Of a stretch of DNA of 64,000 nt, positions 35,781 through 44,939 are shown piece by piece (the first letter of the stretch is position 1; every line of letters starts with the position of its first letter). Both the position numbers and the translations under genes were made by a program. This DNA is from Bacillota bacterium (lineage in GTDB: Bacteria > Bacillota > Clostridia > Lachnospirales > Lachnospiraceae): NCBI GenBank assembly GCA_023389295.1, contig JAEWEO010000310.1:6391-70390 (forward strand), written 5' to 3'. The notes beneath the pieces were generated by a model, which did not search any database, was not told the origin of the DNA, and saw only the letters and a program-made list of their open reading frames with translations.

Positions 35781-36929
35781 TTATTTTTTATATCTTTTTA
35801 TCATATCCTCTGTTGATAATAATTCAACGAGAGATGCCTTTCCTACAGATCCAAATTCAACAATTAGAGTTCCTACAACTTCTTTTACGCCTAATTCAAC
35901 ACTTTCCACAATTGCTTGAACGTCATCATCTAATTGTGAACCCTTCATTACTGTATCCATGATAGGAGTTAAGAACACTCTAGGATCAAACGCTGATTTC
36001 TTTTCTTCTAGCAATTGATATATCTGACCGATGGAAGGACTAACTTTCTTCTCCGGATGCTGATAAAAATATTCACGTAGGTTTCTAGTTACTGCCAAAC
36101 GTAAATCTGTATCCACATTAATTTTACCTATACCACAAGCAATGGCTTGTTTAATTTCATTTACTGATATTCCATCTGCATTCTTAATCTCTCCACCAAG
36201 AGCATTAATATCATCAACGATGTATTTCGGAACAGTTGAAGAACCGTGGGATACCAGTACACCAAAGATTTTTTCATGTCTTAGACATTCTTTGATTGCA
36301 ATAACAATTTCCTGTCGCAACTTAACATTCTTACCTTTTACAGCGCCATGCATGGTACCATAGGAAATCGCCAGACAATCCACTTCGGTTTTCTTAAAAA
36401 ATTCAATTGCTTTCATTGGATTAGTATAGGTTGATTCCTCCGAGAATACATGATCCTCTACTCCCGCAAGAACACCTAGTTCACCTTCTACGGATACTCC
36501 TCGTTCATGTGCATATTTTACAACCTCACGGGTTAATTCCACATTCTCATCAAACGGTAATGAAGAACCATCGATCATAACTGAGGTATAGCCTCCATCA
36601 ATAGCTGCTTTCACGGAATCAAAATCCTTGCCGTGATCTAAATGCAATACAATCGGAACGGAAGAATACGCCCCGTATTTACGGACAGCATCTCCTATGT
36701 TTTTTGCTCCTATACGTTTATCCTCAATGGTTGAGTTTAAGAAGTCTGTTCTTCCTCCCATAAAACCGTTTGCCAGATCTGCTCCCTGTAATATGACAGG
36801 GCTTCTTAGCATCTCATGAACCTCAATTGCTGCTTTAATCTGTGCTACTGCATTCACATTGAATGCTCCTTGGGCAAAATGATATTTGTCGGTTGCCTCT
36901 AAAAGAGGTCTTAATGGTATAATTGGCAT
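35781..36929 (-). CDS. Class II (zinc) ketose-bisphosphate aldolase
   Basis: A 382-residue member of the fructose-/tagatose-bisphosphate aldolase family. Zinc and catalytic motifs are visible: VLHLDHGKDFDSVKAAI (Asp-His), GELGVLAGVEDHV, AISYGTMHGAVKG (His), VSHGSSTVPKYI (His) and GIGKINVDTDLRLA. The protein is about 70 residues longer than standard members because of a C-terminal tail (from PRVFLTPIM to the end) that I do not recognise. It lies between a small protein gene and the PfkB kinase in a sulfatase operon, so the substrate is probably a 1-phospho-ketose from a sulfated sugar; FBP itself is also possible. Confidence 0.9.
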   Translation of the reverse strand: MPIIPLRPLLEATDKYHFAQGAFNVNAVAQIKAAIEVHEMLRSPVILQGADLANGFMGGRTDFLNSTIEDKRIGAKNIGDAVRKYGAYSSVPIVLHLDHGKDFDSVKAAIDGGYTSVMIDGSSLPFDENVELTREVVKYAHERGVSVEGELGVLAGVEDHVFSEESTYTNPMKAIEFFKKTEVDCLAISYGTMHGAVKGKNVKLRQEIVIAIKECLRHEKIFGVLVSHGSSTVPKYIVDDINALGGEIKNADGISVNEIKQAIACGIGKINVDTDLRLAVTRNLREYFYQHPEKKVSPSIGQIYQLLEEKKSAFDPRVFLTPIMDTVMKGSQLDDDVQAIVESVELGVKEVVGTLIVEFGSVGKASLVELLSTEDMIKRYKK

Positions 36930-36980
36930 AACTTTTCTTTCCTTTCTTCTGCTATCTAAATTAGTAAATCTATACTTGTC

Positions 36981-37217
36981 TTAATCGGCAGGAACCAAAA
37001 ACTCTTTGATCTTATTATAGTCTTCTCCGTCATAACATACGATTTCATAAGACTCTATATCCGGATTACTAAAGACCCTGGTCAATCCTATAAATTGCGT
37101 CAGTTTCGATGCCAAATTAAGCACATCCTTTTCATCCGTAATTAGTTCTACCCTGCCATGACATGTTTCCAGTGCTCCAAAAAAAGCATCGATATCTTTA
37201 ATCTGTTTTACTCTCAT
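36981..37217 (-). CDS. Small protein, possibly HPr-like
   Basis: 78 residues, cytosolic. The pattern (an N-terminal strand, IDAFFGALETC, GRVELITDEKDVLNLASKLTQFIG, a final EIVCYDGEDYNKIKEFLV) has the beta-alpha-beta layout of HPr-like proteins of clostridia, but there is no phosphorylatable HPr histidine. The call is tentative. It is translated between sulfatase and aldolase with a good ribosome site (GGGAGGAAGTAAC), so it is a real gene and part of the regulon. Confidence 0.5.
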   Translation of the reverse strand: MRVKQIKDIDAFFGALETCHGRVELITDEKDVLNLASKLTQFIGLTRVFSNPDIESYEIVCYDGEDYNKIKEFLVPAD

Positions 37218-37251
37218 TGTTACTTCCTCCCTTATAAATTTTAACCTGCGT

Positions 37252-38727
37252 TTATTGAAGCCGTCTCATCATCTGCTTCGCCCATGGAGTGGGCTCAAAT
37301 GGTTTTTTGCTGCAAATAGGATTTTCAAGCTCCTCTATTTCGGACGGAATCCATCTTTCATCCGGATTATCATAATCGCATTTCATCAGTAAACGAAGCT
37401 GTTGCATTACCCAGTTCTCATGCACCATCACCTCGTCATAGCTCTTATACGAATTTGCCTTCTGGCGTAGCTTATCTGCAACCTCCGGAAACTTGGCTAT
37501 CACATTATGTTCTTCTTTCAAATCATTTTCTAGGTCAAAGAGCACATCATCCTTTTCAAAGCCTGAATAAGTAAAATACTTCCACTTATTAAAGCGTACC
37601 ATCCTTCCGAAAGAGGTATCACCATTACTTAAATAGGTGTACAACTCACTAACCACCATTCGATCTTCATCTTTACAACCTTCAAGAAGCTGAGGAGAAA
37701 GATCTTTTCCATCACCGGCTAAAACCTCCGCTCCGGCCAAATCACAGATTGTTGGGCCAATATCCAAAAGACTGGTTGGATTATTAATCTGCTGCCCGGA
37801 TAAAATACCATCCCCTTGAATTAAGAATGGAATATGAACAGAAGGTTCATAAAATACTTGTTTGCCATAATAGCCATGGGTACCGTTCATGTCGCCATGA
37901 TCCGAAACATAGATAAATATACCTTCATGCCCCGTGCGTTTTAGATACTCTTGAAATGCTTGATAAACTGCTCCGATATGTCTATCCTGCTGCTCAACCA
38001 AACCGTAATAGGCTGCACGTGCTGCCCTCGCCACTTCAGGATCCGCTTCTTGGAATTTACCTTCCAACGCCGGATGTCCAATAAAATCCTCCGAAACATC
38101 TTCCAGGCTAATCTTATCGTAATAATATTCATATAGATCCGGTGGTGCAACATAAGGAAAATGTGGTCCATAAGTACCTACCGTAATAAGTTGTGGTCTC
38201 TCATGTTCCTGACTCAGGTATTCCAATGCTTCATCTACCACATATCGATCATAAGCTAGAACCGGTGAATCGCCTCCACCGATATAATAAAGTGAGCTAT
38301 TCTCATCAAAGCCTGTTACTTTGGACTTCTTTTCTGTTTTTGTTTTGGGGACATTATTGTGATATACCGGAGTTCGTTCTTTTGCGATACGCTTCGCATA
38401 TCCATGTCGCTGATCCGGTCCGACAAAATGCATTCGGCCGCATAGAACTGTCTCATATCCGGATACAGTCAGACTATGAAGAAAAGTAGCGCAATCTGAG
38501 CTGATAGAATTAAAATTAAATAAGACACCATTATTGCTGGGAAGCTGTCCAGAAATCATTGCCGCCCGTGCCGGTACACATAGTGGGCATGCGGTATAAG
38601 CATTTGTCATCGTGGTTCCTTCTCTAGCAATGCTATCAAGATTAGGAGTTCGTACAATTTCATTTCCTGCATACCCTGCAAGATTATAAGAATGCTGGTC
38701 AGACATATAGAGCAAAATATCTTTCAT
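37252..38727 (-). CDS. Cys-type sulfatase
   Basis: An arylsulfatase-family enzyme of about 491 residues that hydrolyses a sulfate ester, probably on a sugar. The modification motif CVPAR in CPLCVPARAAMISG (Cys at residue 50) is converted to formylglycine. Metal-binding residues are seen in YMSDQHSYN and YVSDHGDMNGTHGYYGKQ. There is no signal peptide, so it works in the cytosol on imported sulfated sugars. The start is set at 38727 because AAAGG directly abuts the upstream ATG at 38739. First gene of the operon, behind promoter and operator at 38764-38809. The maturase it needs (anSME) is not encoded in the window. Confidence 0.93.
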   Translation of the reverse strand: MKDILLYMSDQHSYNLAGYAGNEIVRTPNLDSIAREGTTMTNAYTACPLCVPARAAMISGQLPSNNGVLFNFNSISSDCATFLHSLTVSGYETVLCGRMHFVGPDQRHGYAKRIAKERTPVYHNNVPKTKTEKKSKVTGFDENSSLYYIGGGDSPVLAYDRYVVDEALEYLSQEHERPQLITVGTYGPHFPYVAPPDLYEYYYDKISLEDVSEDFIGHPALEGKFQEADPEVARAARAAYYGLVEQQDRHIGAVYQAFQEYLKRTGHEGIFIYVSDHGDMNGTHGYYGKQVFYEPSVHIPFLIQGDGILSGQQINNPTSLLDIGPTICDLAGAEVLAGDGKDLSPQLLEGCKDEDRMVVSELYTYLSNGDTSFGRMVRFNKWKYFTYSGFEKDDVLFDLENDLKEEHNVIAKFPEVADKLRQKANSYKSYDEVMVHENWVMQQLRLLMKCDYDNPDERWIPSEIEELENPICSKKPFEPTPWAKQMMRRLQ

Positions 38728-38763
38728 GGCATGATTCATCCTTTCTATTCGTATAATGCATTT

Positions 38764-38780
38764 TTTAATTAATTTAATTT
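38764..38780 (-). promoter_or_regulatory. Regulon operator box at the sulfatase promoter
   Basis: Plus-strand TTTAATTAATTTAATTT, which abuts the -10 element of the sulfatase promoter on its downstream side. The same box occurs at four other promoters in this window. Likely bound by the ROK regulator encoded divergently. Confidence 0.7.
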
Positions 38781-38809
38781 ATTATATCATTTCCATTTTA
38801 TAAATTCAA
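38781..38809 (-). promoter_or_regulatory. Promoter of the sulfatase-aldolase-kinase operon
   Basis: TTGAAT (38804-38809), 17 bases, TATAAT (38781-38786) on the minus strand. The transcription start falls inside the operator box. Confidence 0.75.
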
Positions 38810-38847
38810 TAACATAAAAACAAATTATAATCTTAACATCTTAAAAC

Positions 38848-38876
38848 TTGTAGTTTTATGATTATTCTGTTATTAT
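38848..38876 (+). promoter_or_regulatory. Operator-controlled promoter of the ROK regulator gene
   Basis: TTGTAG (38848-38853), 17 bases, TATTAT (38871-38876), followed after 4 bases by the operator box. The leader to the ROK start would be about 210 bases. Confidence 0.55.
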
Positions 38877-38880
38877 ATTT

Positions 38881-38897
38881 ATTAATTAATTTAATTA
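38881..38897 (+). promoter_or_regulatory. Regulon operator box at the ROK gene promoter
   Basis: ATTAATTAATTTAATTA, sharing the 13-base core TTAATTAATTTAA (38882-38894) with the boxes at the sulfatase promoter and before 44940. Suggests autoregulation. Confidence 0.65.
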
Positions 38898-38994
38898 TTC
38901 TATACTATTTTAATGAGCACTTCATAGGCTGTTAGCACTAGGGAAGGATTTTCACAAAAAATTTACAAATTTTATTAGAATTAGTAATAATTGC

Positions 38995-39022
38995 TTGAAA
39001 TATAGTATAGTTCGTTTATAAT
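38995..39022 (+). promoter_or_regulatory. Second, operator-free promoter of the ROK gene
   Basis: TTGAAA (38995-39000), 16 bases, TATAAT (39017-39022). It lies about 70 bases before the start codon and has no operator box, so it may give basal repressor synthesis. The rest of the divergent region 38740-39094 is AT-rich and holds nothing further. Confidence 0.6.
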
Positions 39023-39094
39023 TAAAGTGAATTTATGTAAGTCACATTATATTAAGATGATTGATATATAATGAATAGAAAGGAAACATATAAC

Positions 39095-40324
39095 ATGCAA
39101 ATTGCCAATGGAAATAATCTGTCAAGAGTTAAAGTTACAAACCAGTCAGCAATTCGCCAGATGATTTATCACGATGGTCCAATTTCCAGAATCGAAATAT
39201 CAGAAAAGCTATCTCTCACCCTTCCTACTATTACTACTACCGTCAATTTTCTTCTTTCAAAAGGACTTATCAAAGAAGTGGAGAATAAGAAGACTTCCGA
39301 AAAAACCCTCGGACGTAAGGCATCTTTGATTGATATAGCAGACGATGGCGGATATTTTTTAGGAATTGAGATGCGTGGAGCACTACGCCGCGCTTGTATC
39401 ACAAATTATCGTGGAAAATTATTAAAAACCATTGCAGATGATACCCCCTATAGTGATTACGACGAAGCAATTACAGAGACCTGTGAACTGGTGAAAAAAC
39501 TACTGCGCTCCAGTAAGATTCCAAAGACTAAAATAACAGGTATCGGTTTATGTCTGCCAGGTCTTGTTAACCGCAATGAAGGGACTCTGACTGTTCATCC
39601 AGGCTATGGATGGGAAAACAAAGATATCCGAGGAGACGTATCCAGACTACTTAACTACAGCGGACCCATCTCCATAGAAAATAATGCCTGCGCAAGGGCT
39701 TATGGTTCCTACTTATTTAATCATGAACTTATGGATAATTACCCGTCTTTTGCGTATTTCTTAGTTTCAACAGGTATTGCCTGTCCTCTAATGTATACTC
39801 ATCTTCGTTTCCATGAATCAATTATAGGTCAGGGCGAGGTCGGGCATATGATCATTGACTCCAAAGGACCTGTCTGCAATTGTGGAAATCACGGTTGTCT
39901 TGAAGCTTTTTCCAGCGAACTGGCAATTATCTCTAATTGTGCGGATGAAATCCGCAAAGGAAATGCAACTATCCTTCGACAAATTTGCAACAATGTTGAA
40001 GCTCCAACGATATATGAAATATTGGAGGCACAGTCCGAAGGTGACCAAAGTGTAAATACTATTTTAGAGAATTCGATTTTTCAACTAGGTATTGCGATTG
40101 CCAATATTGATAATTTTGTTAAACCACATTGTATTCTAATTGACAGCCACCTTTTTAAAAATCAGAAGAATCAGAATCAGCTCATGAAAGTGATTCATCA
40201 AAATCTTTATACGGCTACCAATATGGATACAAACTTTATCTTTGTTGAACCAAACGAATTCAGCGGCGCTGAAGGTGCAGCTGCCGTAGCGGTGCAAAAT
40301 GATCTTAAGACCTTTATCGAATAA
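39095..40324 (+). CDS. ROK family transcriptional regulator
   Basis: About 409 residues. The start is at 39095, where AAAGGA lies 10 bases upstream; the ATG at 39071 has no ribosome site. Residues about 10-70 form a MarR-like winged helix (NQSAIRQMIYHDGPISRIEI, then LSLTLPTITTTVNFLLSKGL). A ROK sugar-kinase-like domain follows, with the zinc motif GH...CNCGNHGCLEAF typical of NagC/Mlc/XylR-type regulators. The phosphate motif seen in ROK kinases is not intact, so it is a sensor not a kinase. Divergent from the sulfatase operon and probably binds the TTAATTAATTTAA boxes; the effector is likely a sugar or sugar phosphate of the pathway. Confidence 0.92.
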   Translation: MQIANGNNLSRVKVTNQSAIRQMIYHDGPISRIEISEKLSLTLPTITTTVNFLLSKGLIKEVENKKTSEKTLGRKASLIDIADDGGYFLGIEMRGALRRACITNYRGKLLKTIADDTPYSDYDEAITETCELVKKLLRSSKIPKTKITGIGLCLPGLVNRNEGTLTVHPGYGWENKDIRGDVSRLLNYSGPISIENNACARAYGSYLFNHELMDNYPSFAYFLVSTGIACPLMYTHLRFHESIIGQGEVGHMIIDSKGPVCNCGNHGCLEAFSSELAIISNCADEIRKGNATILRQICNNVEAPTIYEILEAQSEGDQSVNTILENSIFQLGIAIANIDNFVKPHCILIDSHLFKNQKNQNQLMKVIHQNLYTATNMDTNFIFVEPNEFSGAEGAAAVAVQNDLKTFIE

Positions 40325-40378
40325 CAGAAGTTCTCTTTCCATCAATATTTCTCTGCTACCATCATGATTCATAGTACG

Positions 40379-40438
40379 AAATAATGCGGTTTATATCATT
40401 CTTCTCTTTGAGAATATGATATAAACCGCATTATTTTT
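40379..40438. terminator. Bidirectional terminator between ROK gene and second sulfatase
   Basis: AAATAATGCGGTTTATATCAT (left arm) pairs perfectly with the right arm starting at 40416, about 20 bp, with T-rich flanks on both sides. Serves the convergent ROK gene and sulfatase gene. Confidence 0.9.
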
Positions 40439-40491
40439 AATGACAGGTGAATTAACTTGCTCATTCACCTTGTAGTATGAAATTCATTAGC

Positions 40492-42111
40492 TCAATTATT
40501 TCTATCTGTTTGCATATTTGACAACTGTGCTTTGATTTGAACCATACCCTTTCCATCACGAATCATTTCCCATACTTTTTCTTCAAGCTCTGGCGGACAA
40601 TCTGGCTTTATCATTGCCCATGTCATACGATCTGTAAATCGCTTGTCAATATCTCGGGGAACGATGTCACAGGTCTGCTGATACCAATCCAGTAGGCTAA
40701 GTCTCAGCTTAACAACCTGCTCTTCATATTTGGCATCGCCATAGACATTATGCTCCTCCAGCTGATCCACCTGGAGGTCATAGAACTCATGCTTTCCATT
40801 GGATCTATGTATATACTTATAGGAATGGTTTCGTATCATTGTGCCTTTACAATGCGCATCTGCATCAAGCTGCGCAGTCTGCCTTGGCCAATACATGCTA
40901 AACTCAGGGATCTTGCCTGAACTTCCTGCGTTCGGGTGATACTCGTCTGCCTGTGTCTCCCAAGGCATTCTACCACCTTCACAAAAGACATATTCGCGTA
41001 ATTCCTTGCCTCGATTCTCCAGAATAGGACGAAGACTCTGTCCAAAATGGTCATAATCAGGTTCCACATCTGCATAATCCATTACGGTAGCATAAAAATC
41101 CACTAGCTCCACCAATGAATCTGAGACTCCAGGATCAATCTCCTCACTTTTTGGTGGTTTGATCAGCAACGGCACCTTAGTCAAGCAATCTTCAAAGGTA
41201 TTCTGAGATTTCTCTGTCAAATCATAATCACCAGCATAGTCACCGTGGTCACTAAGAAAGAATATAGCACAATCATCATAAATTCCTGCCCTTTTCAACC
41301 CATCACACAATCGTTTGAACTGAGCATCCACCTTCATGCACATTCCCAAATAACAGGCACGTAATTCATCCCAATCCTGCTCGGTATAAGAACTCATCCC
41401 CAACAGTTGTCGCAAATCAGCTTCCATCTGCGGCTTTCCACTTCCAACGGTCGCTCTTTTGGGTAATTTACTACGATCAATAGCTGAAAAATATGGTTCT
41501 TCAACTGCATATGGAGTATGTGGATAAAACAATCCCAGAAACAAACACAGCGGACGGTCATCCAGCGGATGCAAAATTCGGTCAATGGCTGCATCCACAA
41601 CGCCATCATCAGAAGAATAGTGCCTCTTGTTTTCATCCAATAATAATCTGCCTTCGTAATGAGAGTAGTAATTCTTATCTCCAGGCTGACCGCGAAAATC
41701 TTTGTTTTCCGGTCCAGGTGACCTCGGAATATCTTCACCATAATAAATCTCTGTTGCGTGCTTTTCCATTAACCCAGGTATCTGTCCCGCTACCAAATCA
41801 TTGCGTGTGTTCATCCAGACATAATATCCAGCCTCCTTCAACTCAGAAAAAAGGCTTGATTCATGACTACGCAGCAAATGCTGCATCGTACGATGCCCAT
41901 TCACATGAGGGTACAGACCGGTAAAAAAACTGCATCGACTGGGAACGCAAACCGTATTCTGGCAATATGCATTTTGAAATGAGACAGCGTCAGACATTGC
42001 AAATTCATCTAAAAACGGAGTCTGTGCAGCATTATTACGTCCCAGATGAGCAAGGCTATCTGCTCGCATCTCATCCGGGTTAAAAATAATAATATGAGGT
42101 TTTTTCTTCAT
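40492..42111 (-). CDS. Cys-type sulfatase (second)
   Basis: A 539-residue cytosolic sulfatase. The start is placed at 42111: AAAGGAAGG lies 7 bases before this ATG and inside the longer frame. Metal-site start IIIFNPDEMRADSLAHLG; modification motif CVPSR in NTVCVPSRCSFF (Cys 55); later FFLSDHGDYAGDYDL with two more metal ligands. It resembles choline-sulfatase- and glycan-sulfatase-like family members; the ester cleaved is unknown. It follows the GH3 gene by about 90 bases with no promoter seen between, so it belongs to that operon and to the same regulon as the other sulfatase. Confidence 0.92.
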   Translation of the reverse strand: MKKKPHIIIFNPDEMRADSLAHLGRNNAAQTPFLDEFAMSDAVSFQNAYCQNTVCVPSRCSFFTGLYPHVNGHRTMQHLLRSHESSLFSELKEAGYYVWMNTRNDLVAGQIPGLMEKHATEIYYGEDIPRSPGPENKDFRGQPGDKNYYSHYEGRLLLDENKRHYSSDDGVVDAAIDRILHPLDDRPLCLFLGLFYPHTPYAVEEPYFSAIDRSKLPKRATVGSGKPQMEADLRQLLGMSSYTEQDWDELRACYLGMCMKVDAQFKRLCDGLKRAGIYDDCAIFFLSDHGDYAGDYDLTEKSQNTFEDCLTKVPLLIKPPKSEEIDPGVSDSLVELVDFYATVMDYADVEPDYDHFGQSLRPILENRGKELREYVFCEGGRMPWETQADEYHPNAGSSGKIPEFSMYWPRQTAQLDADAHCKGTMIRNHSYKYIHRSNGKHEFYDLQVDQLEEHNVYGDAKYEEQVVKLRLSLLDWYQQTCDIVPRDIDKRFTDRMTWAMIKPDCPPELEEKVWEMIRDGKGMVQIKAQLSNMQTDRNN

Positions 42112-42203
42112 AAAAGGGCCTTCCTTTCTAATGGGCAGTAAATTCATCTGACTCTTTTATCCTAAATCTTACCACAAAACAACCTGTTAATCAATCTTAG
42201 AGT

Positions 42204-44639
42204 CTAACGTATCTCTGTAGGACATACATAGACACGTCTACCCATTACATTCGTTGCTTTTCCAGTCAAATGTACACTTTCACTTAAAGGAAGCTTATGA
42301 GCACTTGTTCCAATCATCAGGTACATTGTTCCCGGTTCAACCACGAACTCCATATTTTCATTGTAATAACCAAGCTGAGCAGTATCCAAATGGAACACGA
42401 CTGTTTTTTCCTCACCAGGCTGTAGTGTAACTCTTCTAAAACCTGAGAGTTGCTTGTTCGGGCGGGTAACATGTGCCTGCGTAAAGCTAGTATACATTTG
42501 TATCGTCTCATCGCCAACTACATCGCCAGTATTCTTTACTTTGCAGCTAATTTCCAGTTTACCGTTTGTGGGAATCTCCGTAGCAGATACCTGCAAATCA
42601 GAAAGGGCAAACGTGGTATAGCTAAGTCCATGACCAAAACAGTATAACGGATCGGCTGGACCATCCACGTATCCACCCGAGAAGATAGTTGCTGCAGCTG
42701 AATCAGCGCCACTATTGTATCCTGAGCCTACACGGTGATTGTAATATATCGGTATTTGTCCGGTGGTTCTTGGTACAGACATGGTTAACTTTCCGCCCGG
42801 ATTTAAACATCCATCTAGAGCATCTGCTATCACTTTTCCAGCATAAGGGCCCGGCATAAAAGCTTGCAATATTGCACCACAATTCTCTTTGGCCCAGTTA
42901 ACTGCAAAAACACCAGGTCCATAGAGGATCAGTACAATTGGCTTTCCGGTTGCTGCAACAGTCTCCAACAACTGCTGTTGTACACCTGGCAAATCAAGAT
43001 ATTGACGATCCTTACCTTCTCCACCCGTTACATTGACCCAGCCAGAGTTACCGCCACAAGCCATCACAATTACATCAGACTGTTTCGCTGCTTCTAGTGC
43101 TTCAGAAAAACCATCCGTTTCCTTACCCATGATATTGCATCCTTGTGCATAGGATACTGAAAAACGCTCCGCAAGAACTTCCTTCAAAGTACGGGTTCCC
43201 ATTTCCCTTAGAACTGTATTCATATCATTCATAGCATCCTGTTCTTCCTTTGAGAACATTTCATACATAGCCGCAAACGGCCCTCTGTCTTTCTTTCCTT
43301 CGCTATCAGACTTTTCCTGCTCATCTGCTAACCCATTAAAACCAGTAGATTCACCGTTAACACCAGCCTTCATCATTTCGATATATGCCGGATAAGTATA
43401 TCCACTCACCGGATAACGTAATGAATCAGCATGAGGTCCAATCAGCGCTACCTTTGTACCTTTTTTTAACGGAAGCACACTATTATTCTTTAACAGAACC
43501 AATGATTTCGCGGCAATCTCCTCACTTAGTGCACTTTTTGCTTCATTATTCATGTCTATAATAACTTTTGCTTCATCACAATAAGGATTCTCAAAGAGCC
43601 CGTGCTTGAACTTTACTGTTAACACGCGACGTACTGATTCATTAATACATTCCTCATCCAGTTCTCCAGAACGAACGTATTTGGGTAACTGGCGAAAAGC
43701 TGCTCCAACAGGTATCTCTGTGTCGGTTCCAGCTTTTTTTGCAAGATATCCGGCTTCTTCATAAGTTTTTGCTATTTTATAATAGTTTAGCGTTTTTAAA
43801 ACAGCAGCACCGTCAGATGTAAGTACTCCTTTAAAGCCCATAGTATCGCGAAGCAATGTCCCGATAATTTCCTTGTTATCAATTACCGGGAGGCCATCAA
43901 TCTCACCATAGTTAGCCATCATGGCATCCAGTCCTGCCAGTTTATCTGCTGCTTCAAAAGGAGTAGCAAATATCTCATAGAGCTCTCGCTTGCCAATACG
44001 ACATGCCGATGCATTCAAACCACCTTGTGATGCTGAGTATCCCAAGAAATGTTTCGCAATACAGCTGACACCCTGATTTTGCATACCCTTTATATAATTT
44101 ACGCCAAATTGACTAACGAGATAAGGATCTTCACCAAAGGTCTCATAGGTGCGTCCCCATCTAGGATCCTGAGCTACATCAATTACCGGACTCATAGCGG
44201 AAGTGATGCCTACGCTTCGGCTCTCCTGACCAATGATTTCACTCATTTTCTCTGCAAGTTCGGGTTCCCAGGTACATCCCATGTTTACCATCGCAGGGAA
44301 CAGAGTTCCACCCGCTGCCGGATAACCACAAAGATTTTCTGTCTGCAACGCTACCGGTATTCCAAGTCTAGTTTCCTCAACAAAGTAACGTTGAACCGTA
44401 TTGCTCACCTTAGCAATCTGCTCGGGACTAACGAGTCCAACAATAGAATACTGGGTAAAGCGTCCATGTCCGTCCGGAAATTTCTCTCTTAGAAGTTCCA
44501 TATTGACCTCACCATTTTCAATAAATGAAGCTGGCAAATCACCACACAATTGTGCCACTTTCTCCTCAAGGGTCATTCTTGAAAGTAGATCCTCAACTCT
44601 TGCCTCTATGGGCTGATTTGGGTCTTTGTACAATTCCAT
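42204..44639 (-). CDS. GH3 family beta-glycosidase
   Basis: An 811-residue intracellular exo-glycosidase. Layout: GH3 N-terminal barrel (SRMTLEEKVAQLCGDLP, IDVAQDPRWGRTYETFGEDP, AKHFLGYSASQGG), nucleophile Asp in GVLTSDGAAV, GH3 C-terminal sandwich (LVLLKNNSVLPL, GQIPIYYNHR), and a fibronectin-III-like tail (KNTGDVVGDETIQMY). The nucleophile context SDGAAV differs from the usual SDW, which suggests a substrate other than plain cellobiose. No signal peptide. First gene of an operon with a sulfatase and behind an operator-bearing promoter, so it probably frees sugar units from imported sulfated oligosaccharides. Confidence 0.93.
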   Translation of the reverse strand: MELYKDPNQPIEARVEDLLSRMTLEEKVAQLCGDLPASFIENGEVNMELLREKFPDGHGRFTQYSIVGLVSPEQIAKVSNTVQRYFVEETRLGIPVALQTENLCGYPAAGGTLFPAMVNMGCTWEPELAEKMSEIIGQESRSVGITSAMSPVIDVAQDPRWGRTYETFGEDPYLVSQFGVNYIKGMQNQGVSCIAKHFLGYSASQGGLNASACRIGKRELYEIFATPFEAADKLAGLDAMMANYGEIDGLPVIDNKEIIGTLLRDTMGFKGVLTSDGAAVLKTLNYYKIAKTYEEAGYLAKKAGTDTEIPVGAAFRQLPKYVRSGELDEECINESVRRVLTVKFKHGLFENPYCDEAKVIIDMNNEAKSALSEEIAAKSLVLLKNNSVLPLKKGTKVALIGPHADSLRYPVSGYTYPAYIEMMKAGVNGESTGFNGLADEQEKSDSEGKKDRGPFAAMYEMFSKEEQDAMNDMNTVLREMGTRTLKEVLAERFSVSYAQGCNIMGKETDGFSEALEAAKQSDVIVMACGGNSGWVNVTGGEGKDRQYLDLPGVQQQLLETVAATGKPIVLILYGPGVFAVNWAKENCGAILQAFMPGPYAGKVIADALDGCLNPGGKLTMSVPRTTGQIPIYYNHRVGSGYNSGADSAAATIFSGGYVDGPADPLYCFGHGLSYTTFALSDLQVSATEIPTNGKLEISCKVKNTGDVVGDETIQMYTSFTQAHVTRPNKQLSGFRRVTLQPGEEKTVVFHLDTAQLGYYNENMEFVVEPGTMYLMIGTSAHKLPLSESVHLTGKATNVMGRRVYVCPTEIR

Positions 44640-44717
44640 ATCAAATACCTCCTATTTGTATTTATGTAGTGTCAAGTTGGACAGACAAACCTATGTCGTT
44701 TTATCCTTTGTTGGCAC

Positions 44718-44738
44718 TTTAATTAATTATTTTAATTT
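44718..44738 (-). promoter_or_regulatory. Regulon operator box at the GH3 promoter
   Basis: Plus-strand TTTAATTAATTATTTTAATTT. It is the sulfatase-promoter box with four extra bases in the middle, and it also abuts the -10. Confidence 0.6.
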
Positions 44739-44767
44739 ATTATAACCCACGGTATAAAATCACACAA
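44739..44767 (-). promoter_or_regulatory. Promoter of the GH3-sulfatase operon
   Basis: TTGTGT (44762-44767), 17 bases, TATAAT (44739-44744) on the minus strand, followed immediately by the operator box. It lies about 100 bases before the GH3 start. Confidence 0.65.
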
Positions 44768-44857
44768 GAGGGCAAATATGCAAAATAAATAAAACAAATG
44801 AATCTTCTATAAACCAAGTTTTCCTGCTTTTGTCTTTACCAAAATTACTTTTGTAAA

Positions 44858-44886
44858 TTGACACCATACAGTTCTTTCGCTATAAT
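44858..44886 (+). promoter_or_regulatory. Consensus promoter of the small membrane protein gene
   Basis: TTGACA (44858-44863), 17 bases, TATAAT (44881-44886): both hexamers perfect. The start site would be near 44893, just before the operator box. Confidence 0.85.
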
Positions 44887-44897
44887 TATATCAATTA

Positions 44898-44914
44898 GTT
44901 AATTAATTTAATTT
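44898..44914 (+). promoter_or_regulatory. Regulon operator box before the small membrane protein gene
   Basis: GTTAATTAATTTAATTT, identical in 16 of 17 bases to the box at the sulfatase promoter. It lies between the transcription start and the ribosome site (AAAGGAAGG). Confidence 0.68.
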
Positions 44915-44939
44915 TATTCAAAGGAAGGAAACTAATTTC

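Noticed and set aside
40836..41075. Alternative minus-strand frame inside the second sulfatase
   Set aside because: Embedded out of frame in a complete, motif-bearing sulfatase.
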